Shown: positions 42,451 through 50,492 of the stretch, piece by piece
Layout of the letters: every line of letters begins with the position of its first letter
Numbering within the stretch: position 1 is the stretch's first letter
NCBI GenBank assembly: GCA_963732365.1
Contig: CAVSZC010000005.1
Coordinates: 124,001-188,000, forward strand
DNA from: SR-FBR-E99 sp963732365
GTDB lineage: Bacteria; Bacteroidota; Bacteroidia; Bacteroidales; VadinHA17
Direction: 5' to 3'
DNA: 64,000 nucleotides
Translations under genes and position numbers: made by a program
Notes under the pieces: generated by a model
The model's database searches: none
What the model saw: only the letters and a program-made list of their open reading frames with translations
What the model was told of the DNA's origin: nothing

Positions 42451-43786
42451 CTTGTTTTTCAATATACCTGGCAGTCATATATTTTACCGGCCAGTTCCGG
42501 GTAAGCCAATTTAAAACAAAATAAATGTTATTCCGGATTTGCCTCAGCTTTTTCATCATATTGAAGGATGCAGCTGCCATAATAGTGTTAATCATGTCAC
42601 CTTCAACACCTTTGAGGTAGTTCCTTAGCATTCGGTAATCACTCTTGAGATGACCGATTATTGGTTCTACAGCTGCCCTTCGTCTAAAGCGGGCTCTGTC
42701 CCTGATTTTTTCATATGCCGTATGGCCTTTGCCCGAGCCTGGTATTTTTATCTCTACTCCAAGGATCTCTTTTCTGCCCTTATAACCTCTGTCAACTAGT
42801 GCAAGCTTCGGTAATCTACCCAGCAGATCTGATACCTGATCCAATTGAGGTTCAAGTGTGTGCCCGTCATAAGGATTACCCTCAAAAGCCATTGCTCCGA
42901 TGATAATGCCGCTCTTCTTTGTTATGACGAACCCGCTCTTGTTGCCAAACTCATACTTCTTATGCTCCTTACCCTTGGAGATACAACTTACCTCCGGTGC
43001 ATGAAAACTGTATATCTTGTCCTTGCTGTCTCGCTTTTGGCCAAGTACCCGGTAATATAACCACAGCTGCTCATCATATGCCTCAAGACGTTCCTTTTCA
43101 TCCAGGCTGCGTTCAACATCCCTTACCAGGCGACCGGCTATCGTCTTTATCTTGCGTGCAGCTGCCATGGCCTTCTTCCGCCGGCGAGGATGCTCCCTGA
43201 ACCTCTGATCGATCATTAACTGACTGAGAGTACGCTTATAACTCTGCCTTAGCTCTATGTCCTCTTTTTCCGATATCTTCCAGCAGCCTTCGATGATCTT
43301 CTTATGCAGCTTGGTGTCCGTAGGAAAGGTGATGTTTTTCTCCTGTACTGTGGTATCGATGAGTACTTCTTTCTCTTCTATCTCCTCAGCTTCAAACAGG
43401 CTGATGCTGAGCTTTAACAACTTCTCGGCTCCGTCTGTCCCAAGGCGCTTGCGAAAATGGACAAACTCACTCGGGTCAAATGGCTTATCATACTGAAAAT
43501 AAGTCTCTCCGCAGAAGTATTGCCAGTAGGGATTCTCTATCCATCGATCAACAAATGCTTCGTCTGATTGACTGTACATTTGTTTTAGAAGCATGCTACC
43601 AACCATTTTGCGTATTGGTACCGCTGGGCGACCCATATCAGAGTAATATGATCCAAAGTCCTTTTCTATTGATTTCCAGTTTATTCGCTGAGCCAACTCT
43701 ACCAACTCATGCTTCATATTTATCACACTGATCAGAGGAATGCGAAAAACATTCAATTGAGGATTGCTTTCTGTTTTACCGACCAT
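42419..43786 (-). CDS. IS5-family transposase with C-terminus replaced by IS256
   Basis: This is a 455-residue DDE transposase. The IS5 N-terminal region has GRPAVPIRKMVGSMLLKQMYSQSDEAF and FVHFRKRLG. The catalytic acids are in VLIDTTVQEKN, ALVDRGYKG and EPIIGHLKSDYRM. The last residues GACEDFCVNE are encoded by the inverted repeat of the inserted IS256. If that element is removed, the frame continues from EKQ to DFLRFN and a TAA stop inside the IS5 terminal repeat (41039-41041). The core is intact, so the transposase may still work. A stem-loop lies directly upstream of the ATG. Confidence 0.9.
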   Translation of the reverse strand: MVGKTESNPQLNVFRIPLISVINMKHELVELAQRINWKSIEKDFGSYYSDMGRPAVPIRKMVGSMLLKQMYSQSDEAFVDRWIENPYWQYFCGETYFQYDKPFDPSEFVHFRKRLGTDGAEKLLKLSISLFEAEEIEEKEVLIDTTVQEKNITFPTDTKLHKKIIEGCWKISEKEDIELRQSYKRTLSQLMIDQRFREHPRRRKKAMAAARKIKTIAGRLVRDVERSLDEKERLEAYDEQLWLYYRVLGQKRDSKDKIYSFHAPEVSCISKGKEHKKYEFGNKSGFVITKKSGIIIGAMAFEGNPYDGHTLEPQLDQVSDLLGRLPKLALVDRGYKGRKEILGVEIKIPGSGKGHTAYEKIRDRARFRRRAAVEPIIGHLKSDYRMLRNYLKGVEGDMINTIMAAASFNMMKKLRQIRNNIYFVLNWLTRNWPVKYMTARYIEKQGACEDFCVNE

Positions 43787-43787
43787 T

Positions 43788-43825
43788 TTGCAAGCTTTTT
43801 CACGAATCTATCGAAAAGCTTGCAA
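43788..43825 (-). promoter_or_regulatory. Stem-loop covering the start region of the IS5 transposase
   Basis: TTGCAAGCTTTT (43788-43799) and AAAAGCTTGCAA (43814-43825) form a perfect 12-base stem with a 14-base loop, ending two bases from the ATG at 43786. In transcripts read into the IS from outside it would sequester the translation start, a known self-protection device of insertion sequences. Confidence 0.45.
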
Positions 43826-43910
43826 TCCAACAAATATTAATATTAACTTATATACTTAGTTATCAACAATATAGCTACTTTCTAAGGGTCGACTAATTAA
43901 TCATTTTATT

Positions 43911-45029
43911 GTGAAAACATATTTTGCTGACTTTTTACCAAAGATCCAGAGGTTCTCAAAGAAAATTGATGACTTTTCCTTACTTGTGAACCAGCATTGG
44001 GTCGTAATTGAGGACATTGTAAATGTCAAGAAAGTCTATATTTTTAGATCTAACAACGAACTGCTTATCTCCGAGAATGGGAATGTTGAGAAGGGCAAAT
44101 GGGAACATCTCCAACAAGGAAGGCTTCTATTAGAAATTAATCAAAAGAATTTCTTATTCCGCAATGTTTTTTTTGATGAAAACTTCCTTGCACTAGCTGT
44201 GGATGGTAGGGATGAGTATGCTGTCATGATAAATGAGAGCAAGTGGGATGATGATATCAATACGATTGACAAAGTTGCAGAATTTTTAAATCAAAAGTAT
44301 GCTCAACCATCCATACGAGATAAAATCGTTAATTTTTCTGGAAACCAAATTAATCCGGCTAAAAAGAATCTGTCTCAACCTAATGTGGCAAAAACAACTG
44401 GAGTGCCGCAAGTAAAAACAGATATGTTAAGCGGAACTGACTCTCGAGGCATCTCAGCGGAAGATTTTTCACCAGAGATAAAGAGTCTTATCGAACAAAA
44501 ACAGGTGCTTGCTGACTTTATGGAAAAGGGACTTTTAACTGACACAGAATATGCCGGCAAACTTGCATTGGTTGAACAAAAGATCAAGGAGCAGAAGGAG
44601 TTAGAAAGAAGGAGCAAATTTCAAAATAAGGCTAGATGGATTGAACAAAGGCATGAAGAAATATATGCTAAGACAATGCAGCAAATAGAGCCATTGGTGG
44701 CCAAATTGAGAATTTTACTGGATGCAGGTCTAATCACAGAGGATGAGTTTAATTCAAAAAAGGATTTGTTGTTTTCTAAGGCAAGGAGCGAATTCCTTAA
44801 ATGTATTTGCGAGGTGATTCCCTTTAATCAACTCAAGTATTCTGACAAACAGGCGATTAAGCGTCATTATGCCTTATTCAAAGAGCAGGACAAAATTCTA
44901 TTTAATATGCATGAAAAAACACTGCACATTATTAATGATGAAGAATATGAAAATCTGATTTACAACGACACAATTACAAATTTCCGTTCGGTTGAAATTC
45001 CTGATTGGTTAAAAGAAAAATATAAGTAG
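43911..45029 (+). CDS. Hypothetical protein with short coiled-coil (SHOCT-like) regions
   Basis: A 372-residue protein with a GTG start 11 bases beyond the IS5 target duplication. Residues 1-110 form a beta-rich domain (VVIEDIVNVKKVYIFRSNNELLISENGNVEKGKWE). Two later segments resemble SHOCT-type helical hairpins (FMEKGLLTDTEYAGKLALVEQKI and LLDAGLITEDEFNSKKDLLFS). It has no signal peptide and no enzyme motif. The insertion of the IS immediately upstream has probably replaced its promoter. The first bases could be those of a disrupted sixth cassette, but no attC follows. Confidence 0.55.
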   Translation: MKTYFADFLPKIQRFSKKIDDFSLLVNQHWVVIEDIVNVKKVYIFRSNNELLISENGNVEKGKWEHLQQGRLLLEINQKNFLFRNVFFDENFLALAVDGRDEYAVMINESKWDDDINTIDKVAEFLNQKYAQPSIRDKIVNFSGNQINPAKKNLSQPNVAKTTGVPQVKTDMLSGTDSRGISAEDFSPEIKSLIEQKQVLADFMEKGLLTDTEYAGKLALVEQKIKEQKELERRSKFQNKARWIEQRHEEIYAKTMQQIEPLVAKLRILLDAGLITEDEFNSKKDLLFSKARSEFLKCICEVIPFNQLKYSDKQAIKRHYALFKEQDKILFNMHEKTLHIINDEEYENLIYNDTITNFRSVEIPDWLKEKYK

Positions 45030-45433
45030 TCGACTCTTAATGCATTTCTTTTTAATCATAATTATCCTCCAATCATAAGTTATTTAAGTAGTTAATCACC
45101 GTTTTGTTATATGAGCCACAAGTTAAGTTTATAATATATAAAGGGGGCAGATTATTCTTTGAAGAAAATCTCTTCTGATAGATAAAATCAGGGATCACTC
45201 GCAATTTTATCTGCCCAACTGGTCAATAATGGTCAGCTAATTGAACATCATAACATCCTGTATATCAAAGACTGGACACGTAGGGCAGGTATTTCTCTAT
45301 CCTTTTCCAGTCTTTATTTTTATATTATATGAAGTGATAATTACTGTATATAGAATAGTATGCATTTTACCTGCCCAACATGACCAATGCCTAATAATCA
45401 GAGAGTTAAGATGCCCATATTTGGGCACCTTGG
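45030..45433. repeat. Intergenic region with four GGGCAGRTWA-type sites
   Basis: Two pairs of inverted sites occur: GGGCAGATTA (45145-45154) with TTATCTGCCC (45207-45216), and GGGCAGGTAT (45293-45302) with TTACCTGCCC (45367-45376). GCATTTTACCTGCCCAAC at 45362 is a near repeat of GCAATTTTATCTGCCCAAC at 45201. This could be an origin or a binding region for the adjacent helicase operon. At 45028-45041 TAGTCGACTCTTA resembles the IS5 terminal repeat. No gene is seen here. Confidence 0.45.
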
Positions 45434-46861
45434 TCACCTGGACTTGAATTCCACATACCTTACACTACCAGAATGAGACTGATCAAGTACCCAACCATTT
45501 GAATTTGCGTAAGACTTCAAAAAGCCAATGAAGGCTTTCCTGTCGATTGTTGACCCAGTTAGTCGAATATACGTCTCGTAAATCTCGTATGATTCATAAC
45601 GCTGGCCTAATTGAAGGTGTTGCTCATTTATCCATTCTACAAATTCAGGCGAAGTCTCTGTCAGAAGCTTTTTCTCTTCAATGTTTGAATCGGAGGCAAT
45701 GGTGACCCCATTATTTAAATATGCTTGAACTGCATACAACATAAGGTTGTCAAAATAATTCCACTGAGTAGTATCCCACTCATAAAAGAACATCTTACCG
45801 AATTCATTGATTGGAGTGAAGGTGCTTGAATAATAATTACTTAGTGCAAATTCATATTTTCTTGCTTCATGTGATGACCCTCTGCCAAGCAAAGTATAGT
45901 TTGTTGACATGACTATTTTCGGACTCTTATCGAAAGGAATATAATACGATCTAAGGTATTTCTCTTCAACTTTAATCCCCTCGGTGACAATGCTGAATAG
46001 GTTCTCAAAATCGAATCCCTTACCCACATCATCTATAAAAATTAAATTAGTTTCAGGGGAGACTCTGCTAAATTTGAACCTGTCATTTCCATTATAGTCT
46101 TTACCATCAATCGTAATCATGCCTTTTCTTACTTTATTCACCCCCTTTACAACTAATCCTTTACCAGTTCTTCCTTCAGCGGCTCCGGCAAGTGAAGAGT
46201 CCATTAGGATTACCGCCCTGGGATTTGCTGGATCCTTGTATGAATGGAGCAAGTAACCAATTAATGAGTAAAGAGAAGCGAACCGCTCAGGATTCTCCGT
46301 CCAGCCGGCTGCCGTTCTATTTCCCGTTATGTTACATAAAAATCGAAAGAAATCAGACCTCTTCGACTCCTCCTGTGAAAGTGGTTCAAATTCCCTATCT
46401 ATTATCTGAGAGGACCAGAGGTAAGCATCAATACTAGAAATTGATGTCAAATGGATGCCCTCACTTGAAACTGTTGCCACTCCATTTCTGAAAGGAAAAA
46501 TCCCGGTATTTGAAGTATCTGAAATAATTGGTCTATCCAGCTCATCCATTGTAATTAGAAGCTCCTGACTTGTCAGAATCCTACTTTCCACCAGCTTGTC
46601 GACAACACGTGGCAGTTCTTCAGCAGGAATAGCTCCAGGGCTACCAGCCCTGGTCTCTAACTCCTTTACTACTGTCTCATGGACCCTGATGGGTGATACC
46701 GGTTCTATAATGTTGCCAGTTTTATAAATATAAACTGGGGTTATTGTTTTTTCATCTGAAAGATAATACTTCGCAAACCCTAGACTCTGAACGTACTTCC
46801 CAAGCCCGTAGTTGCTAATGGCAATTGTGCCTTTCGGATTAATCGTGTAAAACAGACTCAT
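45434..46861 (-). CDS. SF3-like helicase / replication protein
   Basis: This is a 475-residue protein. Residues about 217-235 hold a Walker A loop AAEGRTGKGLVVKG. Walker B is NLIFIDDVGKG (about 273-282), and a sensor follows at KIVMSTNYTL (about 318-327), as in superfamily 3 helicases and phage primase-helicases (DUF5906-type). The N-terminal 130 residues are unassigned. A C-terminal winged-helix-like segment follows residue 420. It is the last gene of the minus-strand run that starts at the HTH genes, next to the repeat-rich region 45030-45433. It may replicate the excised element. Confidence 0.75.
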   Translation of the reverse strand: MSLFYTINPKGTIAISNYGLGKYVQSLGFAKYYLSDEKTITPVYIYKTGNIIEPVSPIRVHETVVKELETRAGSPGAIPAEELPRVVDKLVESRILTSQELLITMDELDRPIISDTSNTGIFPFRNGVATVSSEGIHLTSISSIDAYLWSSQIIDREFEPLSQEESKRSDFFRFLCNITGNRTAAGWTENPERFASLYSLIGYLLHSYKDPANPRAVILMDSSLAGAAEGRTGKGLVVKGVNKVRKGMITIDGKDYNGNDRFKFSRVSPETNLIFIDDVGKGFDFENLFSIVTEGIKVEEKYLRSYYIPFDKSPKIVMSTNYTLLGRGSSHEARKYEFALSNYYSSTFTPINEFGKMFFYEWDTTQWNYFDNLMLYAVQAYLNNGVTIASDSNIEEKKLLTETSPEFVEWINEQHLQLGQRYESYEIYETYIRLTGSTIDRKAFIGFLKSYANSNGWVLDQSHSGSVRYVEFKSR

Positions 46862-47147
46862 TTCCTTTCATTATTGTAGAATGTACTTTGTTTACCCTGA
46901 TAAAGGCATCTCTGTCGGTCTTGTCATAAAATATCTTCTTTACGACCTTCGTAAAGGTTATCAAGCCCTTACTGCGCCATGTGGCAATTGTGCGTTCCGA
47001 AACGTGCCAGTTTTTAATCATGTCTGAGTTATCCCAGAGGTCTTCTGACGATGTAACCCGTTGTGCTATTGAATCCACACTTTTCTTCAAATCAAAAATT
47101 CCTCTCTCAAATTCTGAAAGCTTAAGTTGCGTTCTGTAATCGGTCAT
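46839..47147 (-). CDS. Helix-turn-helix DNA-binding protein
   Basis: This 102-residue protein has a MerR/HTH_17-type unit (DMIKNWHVSERTIATWRSKGLITFTKVVKKIFYDKTDRDAFI), as found in excisionases and regulators of Bacteroidota elements. The N-terminal 45 residues are helical. Its end overlaps the helicase start by 23 bases, and its start overlaps the upstream HTH gene by 4, so all three are coupled. Confidence 0.75.
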   Translation of the reverse strand: MTDYRTQLKLSEFERGIFDLKKSVDSIAQRVTSSEDLWDNSDMIKNWHVSERTIATWRSKGLITFTKVVKKIFYDKTDRDAFIRVNKVHSTIMKGNESVLHD

Positions 47148-47422
47148 TTTCTTGTTGCCTCCTCACCACCAATTCTGTTCTTGTTCAAGAAGTTCATAAT
47201 GTCTTCCAGACCATAGAGCCACAAACCGTCAGCATTTATTGCTGGTAAATGACGTCCCACTCTCAGGGATTGCAACTTCGCTGCACTGATGCCACCCAAC
47301 AATTTCCTTGTTTCAGCGGATTTGAGAAACCTCCGCTCTGGTTTTTCAATCACTTTTAATTTTTCTGCAATCAATGCCGCCAAAAAGTCCCATTCTTCAT
47401 GCAATTCTTTTTTTTCTAACAT
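47144..47422 (-). CDS. HTH-type regulator/excisionase-like protein
   Basis: This 92-residue protein has a likely HTH: FLKSAETRKLLGGISAAKLQSLRVGRHLPAINADGLWLYGLEDIMNFL, which resembles the excisionase (winged HTH) pattern of choosing a row by a DNA-recognition helix. It overlaps the next gene by 4 bases (ATGA). Together the two may control excision and the helicase gene. A 165-base gap separates it from the next gene upstream. Confidence 0.65.
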   Translation of the reverse strand: MLEKKELHEEWDFLAALIAEKLKVIEKPERRFLKSAETRKLLGGISAAKLQSLRVGRHLPAINADGLWLYGLEDIMNFLNKNRIGGEEATRK

Positions 47423-47586
47423 CTTATTAATTTTAAATTATAGTACAAAGGTACTACCATGGCCACCACTGGCTTGGACAACGCAGAGTCATCGCAGAGT
47501 CAAAAACTGAAAGAATTAAGTGAGATGGAATGAAGAAAAATTAAAATATGTGACAAATGCAGAATATTGCGCTGAGTTGTCAGATG

Positions 47587-48372
47587 TCAGACGCTTCTTA
47601 TTGTAGATAAAAGCCTGTCAATATGATCTGTATACTTAGGAGGGTGAGCAGTCCGAAGTTTTTCAGTTGTGAATTCAGATTTATCATTTTTAATGAAGCA
47701 TTTGCATGCGACTAACCAATGATCTTTACCCAACTGATAAATTAGGTCTTCTTCTACCAGATTAATAACGAAATACCTTAAGTCTTGAATGTCCCCATGC
47801 CACACTATTGGCGGGTCAACTCTTGCACCTCTAAAGGCGTGGACAAAATTTTTTTTGTTGGTTTCAACCTCAACAATATACCCAAAGCGCACCATTTGGT
47901 CATATAAATCATTAAGACATTCCTGATTTTTAAGTGTAAAACTCTGATACCGTGTTATTCTCTGGCTACTTGGGTCCTGGGTTTTCGATTCAGAAATTCT
48001 ACGTCTTTCAAGTATTTTAATCACACTATTTAATGATTCATTGAGTCGAAAAGCGTAAACTCCCTGAATTTCTCCGCTTTCACTAAGTTCGATTCCAAGC
48101 GGCCTATATATTATTCGGTCACCATCTTTAACAAATAGCTTCTCTTTAACCGATTGGACCTTATAAATCATGTCATTAAAAAATTCTAGAAGATCTTCAT
48201 CTGCGGCAATAAGAGCAGCTTTATTGCGTCTCGATTCACCAGTAATATTGCCCTCAAAATTTTGGAGACTTTGCATGAAAATGTCAATCCTTCCATCAGT
48301 GCATCCAATTAGCTCCTCTATATCTTTTAAAGCATAATTTTGAAATTCTTCAAGTCGGTCTGTGGAGGTCAT
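47587..48372 (-). CDS. Hypothetical protein next to the integrase
   Basis: This 261-residue soluble protein (MTSTDRLEEFQNYALKDIEELIGCTDGRIDIFMQSL) has no transmembrane helix and no catalytic motif. Similar proteins occur beside integrases in Bacteroidota elements, and I do not assign a function. A predicted winged-helix-like segment (SFTLKNQECLNDLYDQMVRFGYIVEVE) spans about 155-185. It lies 28 bases downstream of the integrase on the same strand. Confidence 0.55.
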   Translation of the reverse strand: MTSTDRLEEFQNYALKDIEELIGCTDGRIDIFMQSLQNFEGNITGESRRNKAALIAADEDLLEFFNDMIYKVQSVKEKLFVKDGDRIIYRPLGIELSESGEIQGVYAFRLNESLNSVIKILERRRISESKTQDPSSQRITRYQSFTLKNQECLNDLYDQMVRFGYIVEVETNKKNFVHAFRGARVDPPIVWHGDIQDLRYFVINLVEEDLIYQLGKDHWLVACKCFIKNDKSEFTTEKLRTAHPPKYTDHIDRLLSTIRSV

Positions 48373-48399
48373 TTTTATTTTAAAAGTACAATCTTCCGC

Positions 48400-49641
48400 T
48401 TAGCCCTCCAAACGTTTTTTCTCAGGAGCATTAACTTTGACTTTCATCAGATGTGCCATATCGTCAGACAACTTACGGTCTACCACTTTTGCATAGATCA
48501 TGGTTGTCTTCAAATCACTGTGACCCAGCATTTTGGATACGGATTCTATAGGTACGCCTGATGACAATGTGATTGTTGTTGCAAAGCTATGTCTGGCAAG
48601 GTGTGTTGTCAGCCTCTTGGTAATTCCGCACAGGTCTGCAATCTCGTGCAAATAGGCATTCATCTTCTGGTTACTTGAAACAGGTAGAAGCCTTCCCATT
48701 GCAAGGCACCAGGGATCATTGGAATATTTATTCAGAATTTCGGTTGCCCTGGGTAATAGTGGGATACTTGAGCGAGTGCCTGTCTTCTGTCGGTTAACAA
48801 CAATCCATCGTCCTCCATCAATTCCAGTCTGTATACTGTCAGGTGTCAATGTCAACAAATCTGCATGAGCCAAGCCTGTATATATCTGGAATACAAAGCA
48901 ATCTCGTACACGGGCAAGACGATTTATTGGTAGCTCCTTGGCATAAATTGCCTCTATCTCCTCCTGAGAAAGATACCCACGAAATGTCTCCCTGAAAGCT
49001 ACACTGACCTCCTTGAACGGGTCTACCGCTAGCCATTTGTTAATTATAGCAATATGAATGACACGTTTTATAATCTTGATATTTTTGACTACAGTGTTGT
49101 GGTGAAGTCCTTTTGATCCTTTTAAAAAGGAATTATATGATTCAAGAAACCGAACATCCAGGTCGATAAGCTTAATATCTGTGGTGAAGTAAATTCTCTC
49201 AAGGTATTCCTCCAGGCTCCGTAAAACAACTTCATACCTGATTACGGTCCTTGGGGCATAATCTGTGCCGATAAGCTTCTTCATTTCAGCAAGATGATGT
49301 TTAAAAGCCTCCATTAAAGTGACATTATCTGTTTTTCTCCCCCGCAGCTCTTCAATCAGGTCCTTTGCTTTTAGCCAACCGCCATTTCCGTCCAATTTCA
49401 GAAAGCATTTATCTACTTGATTCTGTAGTGAGGTCAAGGCAGCGTTTATGGTTCTGGCCTGTTCTGATCTACCAGATACACGTTCAGTTACTCTATCCCA
49501 CTCACTTTCAGAGGTTCTACGATTAGCAGATATTTCGGCCCTCGTTCCATTAATTGTTATTCTCAGATAGATCGGTGCCAGATCCTTGTCGTTGGTCTTG
49601 GATTCCTTAAGGTAATAGTGTGTTACAATCCTGTTTTTCAT
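48400..49641 (-). CDS. Tyrosine-type site-specific integrase of the island
   Basis: This 413-residue recombinase has the Bacteroidota domain order: arm-binding N-terminus (1-90), SAM-like core-binding domain (about 110-210) and catalytic domain (220-400). His347 and Arg350 (HLARHSFAT), His374 (GHSDLKTT) and the nucleophile Tyr383 (MIYAKV) are present. The first catalytic arginine is missing (TGLAHADL), as in IntDOT-like integrases. The gene lies 270 bases from the tRNA-Gln attachment site and is transcribed away from it. It should catalyse integration and excision of the 31-kb island. Confidence 0.92.
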   Translation of the reverse strand: MKNRIVTHYYLKESKTNDKDLAPIYLRITINGTRAEISANRRTSESEWDRVTERVSGRSEQARTINAALTSLQNQVDKCFLKLDGNGGWLKAKDLIEELRGRKTDNVTLMEAFKHHLAEMKKLIGTDYAPRTVIRYEVVLRSLEEYLERIYFTTDIKLIDLDVRFLESYNSFLKGSKGLHHNTVVKNIKIIKRVIHIAIINKWLAVDPFKEVSVAFRETFRGYLSQEEIEAIYAKELPINRLARVRDCFVFQIYTGLAHADLLTLTPDSIQTGIDGGRWIVVNRQKTGTRSSIPLLPRATEILNKYSNDPWCLAMGRLLPVSSNQKMNAYLHEIADLCGITKRLTTHLARHSFATTITLSSGVPIESVSKMLGHSDLKTTMIYAKVVDRKLSDDMAHLMKVKVNAPEKKRLEG

Positions 49642-49675
49642 TTTTCTTCATTTAAGTGTTAAAAAGGTCTCGATT

Positions 49676-49814
49676 CATAAATGAGACTGATCCAAAATCG
49701 TACCCTTATAAATGCAGTTGGCTGCAAATAAGAGCATAATAAACAGGCTGTTACAAGGTTTAGCGAGACCTCCGGTGGTGTTTTGAAACAGGTCTCGATT
49801 TTTACTCCTCTTTT
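49676..49814. repeat. Right-end attP arm region
   Basis: GGTCTCGA occurs at 49676-49683 and at 49791-49798, the latter followed by TTTTTACTCCTCTTT. An inverted copy GCGAGACC lies at 49763-49770. The 24 bases at 49791-49814 match 18997-19020 at 19 positions, in the same orientation. They lie between the integrase gene and the attachment site, as arm sites do in Bacteroidota elements. Confidence 0.55.
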
Positions 49815-49909
49815 AAGGAGTTCTGGCGAACATTATGAGTACCCTATAAAAGACAAACCGCTCAAAATCATTGATTTCAAGCGGTTATAAACATTATGAG
49901 ATCGCTCTC

Positions 49910-49934
49910 TGTTGACCCACAGGGGCTCGAACCC
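49910..49934. repeat. Right attachment site, within tRNA-Gln
   Basis: A 25-base copy identical to 18922-18946. It covers the 3' end of the acceptor stem and most of the T-arm of the tRNA, so the tRNA stays functional after insertion. Confidence 0.88.
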
Positions 49935-49984
49935 CGACTCTTCTGAACCAAAATCAGACGTGTTACCAATTACACCATGGGTCA
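49912..49984 (-). tRNA. tRNA-Gln (anticodon TTG)
   Basis: The acceptor arms TGACCCA and TGGGTCA pair over 7 bases. The anticodon stem-loop is TCTGA-TTTTGGT-TCAGA, giving anticodon TTG (glutamine). The T-arm contains GGTTCGAGCCCC. The discriminator base is A. The encoded tail is ACA rather than a full CCA. The 3' half carries the island's attachment site. Confidence 0.93.
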
Positions 49985-50031
49985 ATCGGTGCCTGATAAG
50001 GCGGTGCAAAAATAATATAATTTTTGAATTC

Positions 50032-50415
50032 TCAGGATTGCTCAGTCTCGTAACAGATAAACGGACAGTCAATGAATGACCTGATTATCTGACCCAGCTC
50101 GAAGAGCTCATCATCACCATTCTCGTAAAACCACTCTATCAACACCCTGTCATGAACATCACGGTAGAGGGCCAACTTCTTGATAATGCCATAAACCCAC
50201 TTCGTGGAGGCAGTGTTGATGAAATCAAACGACAATACCACCCGAGTCTTGATATCATGCCGCGAAACATACTCACTCACCCACTCCTCGATGGGGCGGT
50301 AAAAGTCAGCGGCACTCTCAGGTATCGACCTGCCCCTGATCTCTATGAGCCCCTCGCTGAGAAAAACTTCAGGCGTAGTTTTTGTTGCCTCTATTCTTTT
50401 GGTTTCCAGTGTCAT
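50032..50415 (-). CDS. SiaC-family (DUF1987) regulatory protein
   Basis: This 127-residue protein fits the SiaC/DUF1987 family of small regulators controlled by Ser/Thr phosphorylation (EVFLSEGLIEIRGRSIPESAADFYRPIEEWVSEYV, then INTASTKWVYGIIKKL, with the typical GRS-P motif). In Pseudomonas the partner SiaA is a PP2C-type phosphatase. A SpoIIE-type phosphatase gene lies 6.5 kb away in this window (56887). No kinase SiaB is adjacent. It stands alone. Confidence 0.85.
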   Translation of the reverse strand: MTLETKRIEATKTTPEVFLSEGLIEIRGRSIPESAADFYRPIEEWVSEYVSRHDIKTRVVLSFDFINTASTKWVYGIIKKLALYRDVHDRVLIEWFYENGDDELFELGQIIRSFIDCPFICYETEQS

Positions 50416-50492
50416 CCGGTGTTAAGGCAATGATCCCCCCCATTGCATATTATACACAAAAATAATAAAATATGCCTTGCAGCTCAAATGTC

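Larger units (their letters stand above)
41039..43896 (-). mobile_element. IS5-family insertion sequence, interrupted by IS256
   Basis: Terminal inverted repeats: left TTAGTTGAACCTTAAGAAGT (41039-41058), right TTAGTCGACCCTTAGAAAGT read inward from 43896. They match at 16 of 20 positions. TTAA flanks both ends (41035-41038 and 43897-43900), fitting a 4-base duplication. Removing the nested 1384-bp element and one 8-bp duplication gives an IS of about 1466 bp. It interrupts the sequence after the half attC of cassette 5. Confidence 0.75.
18922..49934. mobile_element. Integrative genomic island in tRNA-Gln, about 31.0 kb
   Basis: A 25-bp perfect direct repeat lies at both ends (18922-18946 and 49910-49934). 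The right copy is the 3' part of an intact tRNA-Gln gene. The left copy is an isolated fragment of that tRNA. A tyrosine recombinase gene (48400-49641) sits next to the tRNA end, with two small HTH proteins and a SF3-like helicase inward of it. A near-identical 24-bp motif lies just inside each end. The content is AT-rich and accessory: restriction enzymes, RadC, an integron-type cassette cluster, two insertion sequences. No relaxase, coupling protein or type IV secretion gene was recognised, so it is not self-transmissible by anything visible here. Confidence 0.88.

Noticed and set aside
48400..49641. Integron integrase (IntI) that could serve the cassette cluster
   Set aside because: The protein has the Bacteroidota arm-binding/IntDOT-like architecture, lacks the extra IntI helix region as far as I can judge, and sits at the tRNA attachment site, so it is the island integrase.
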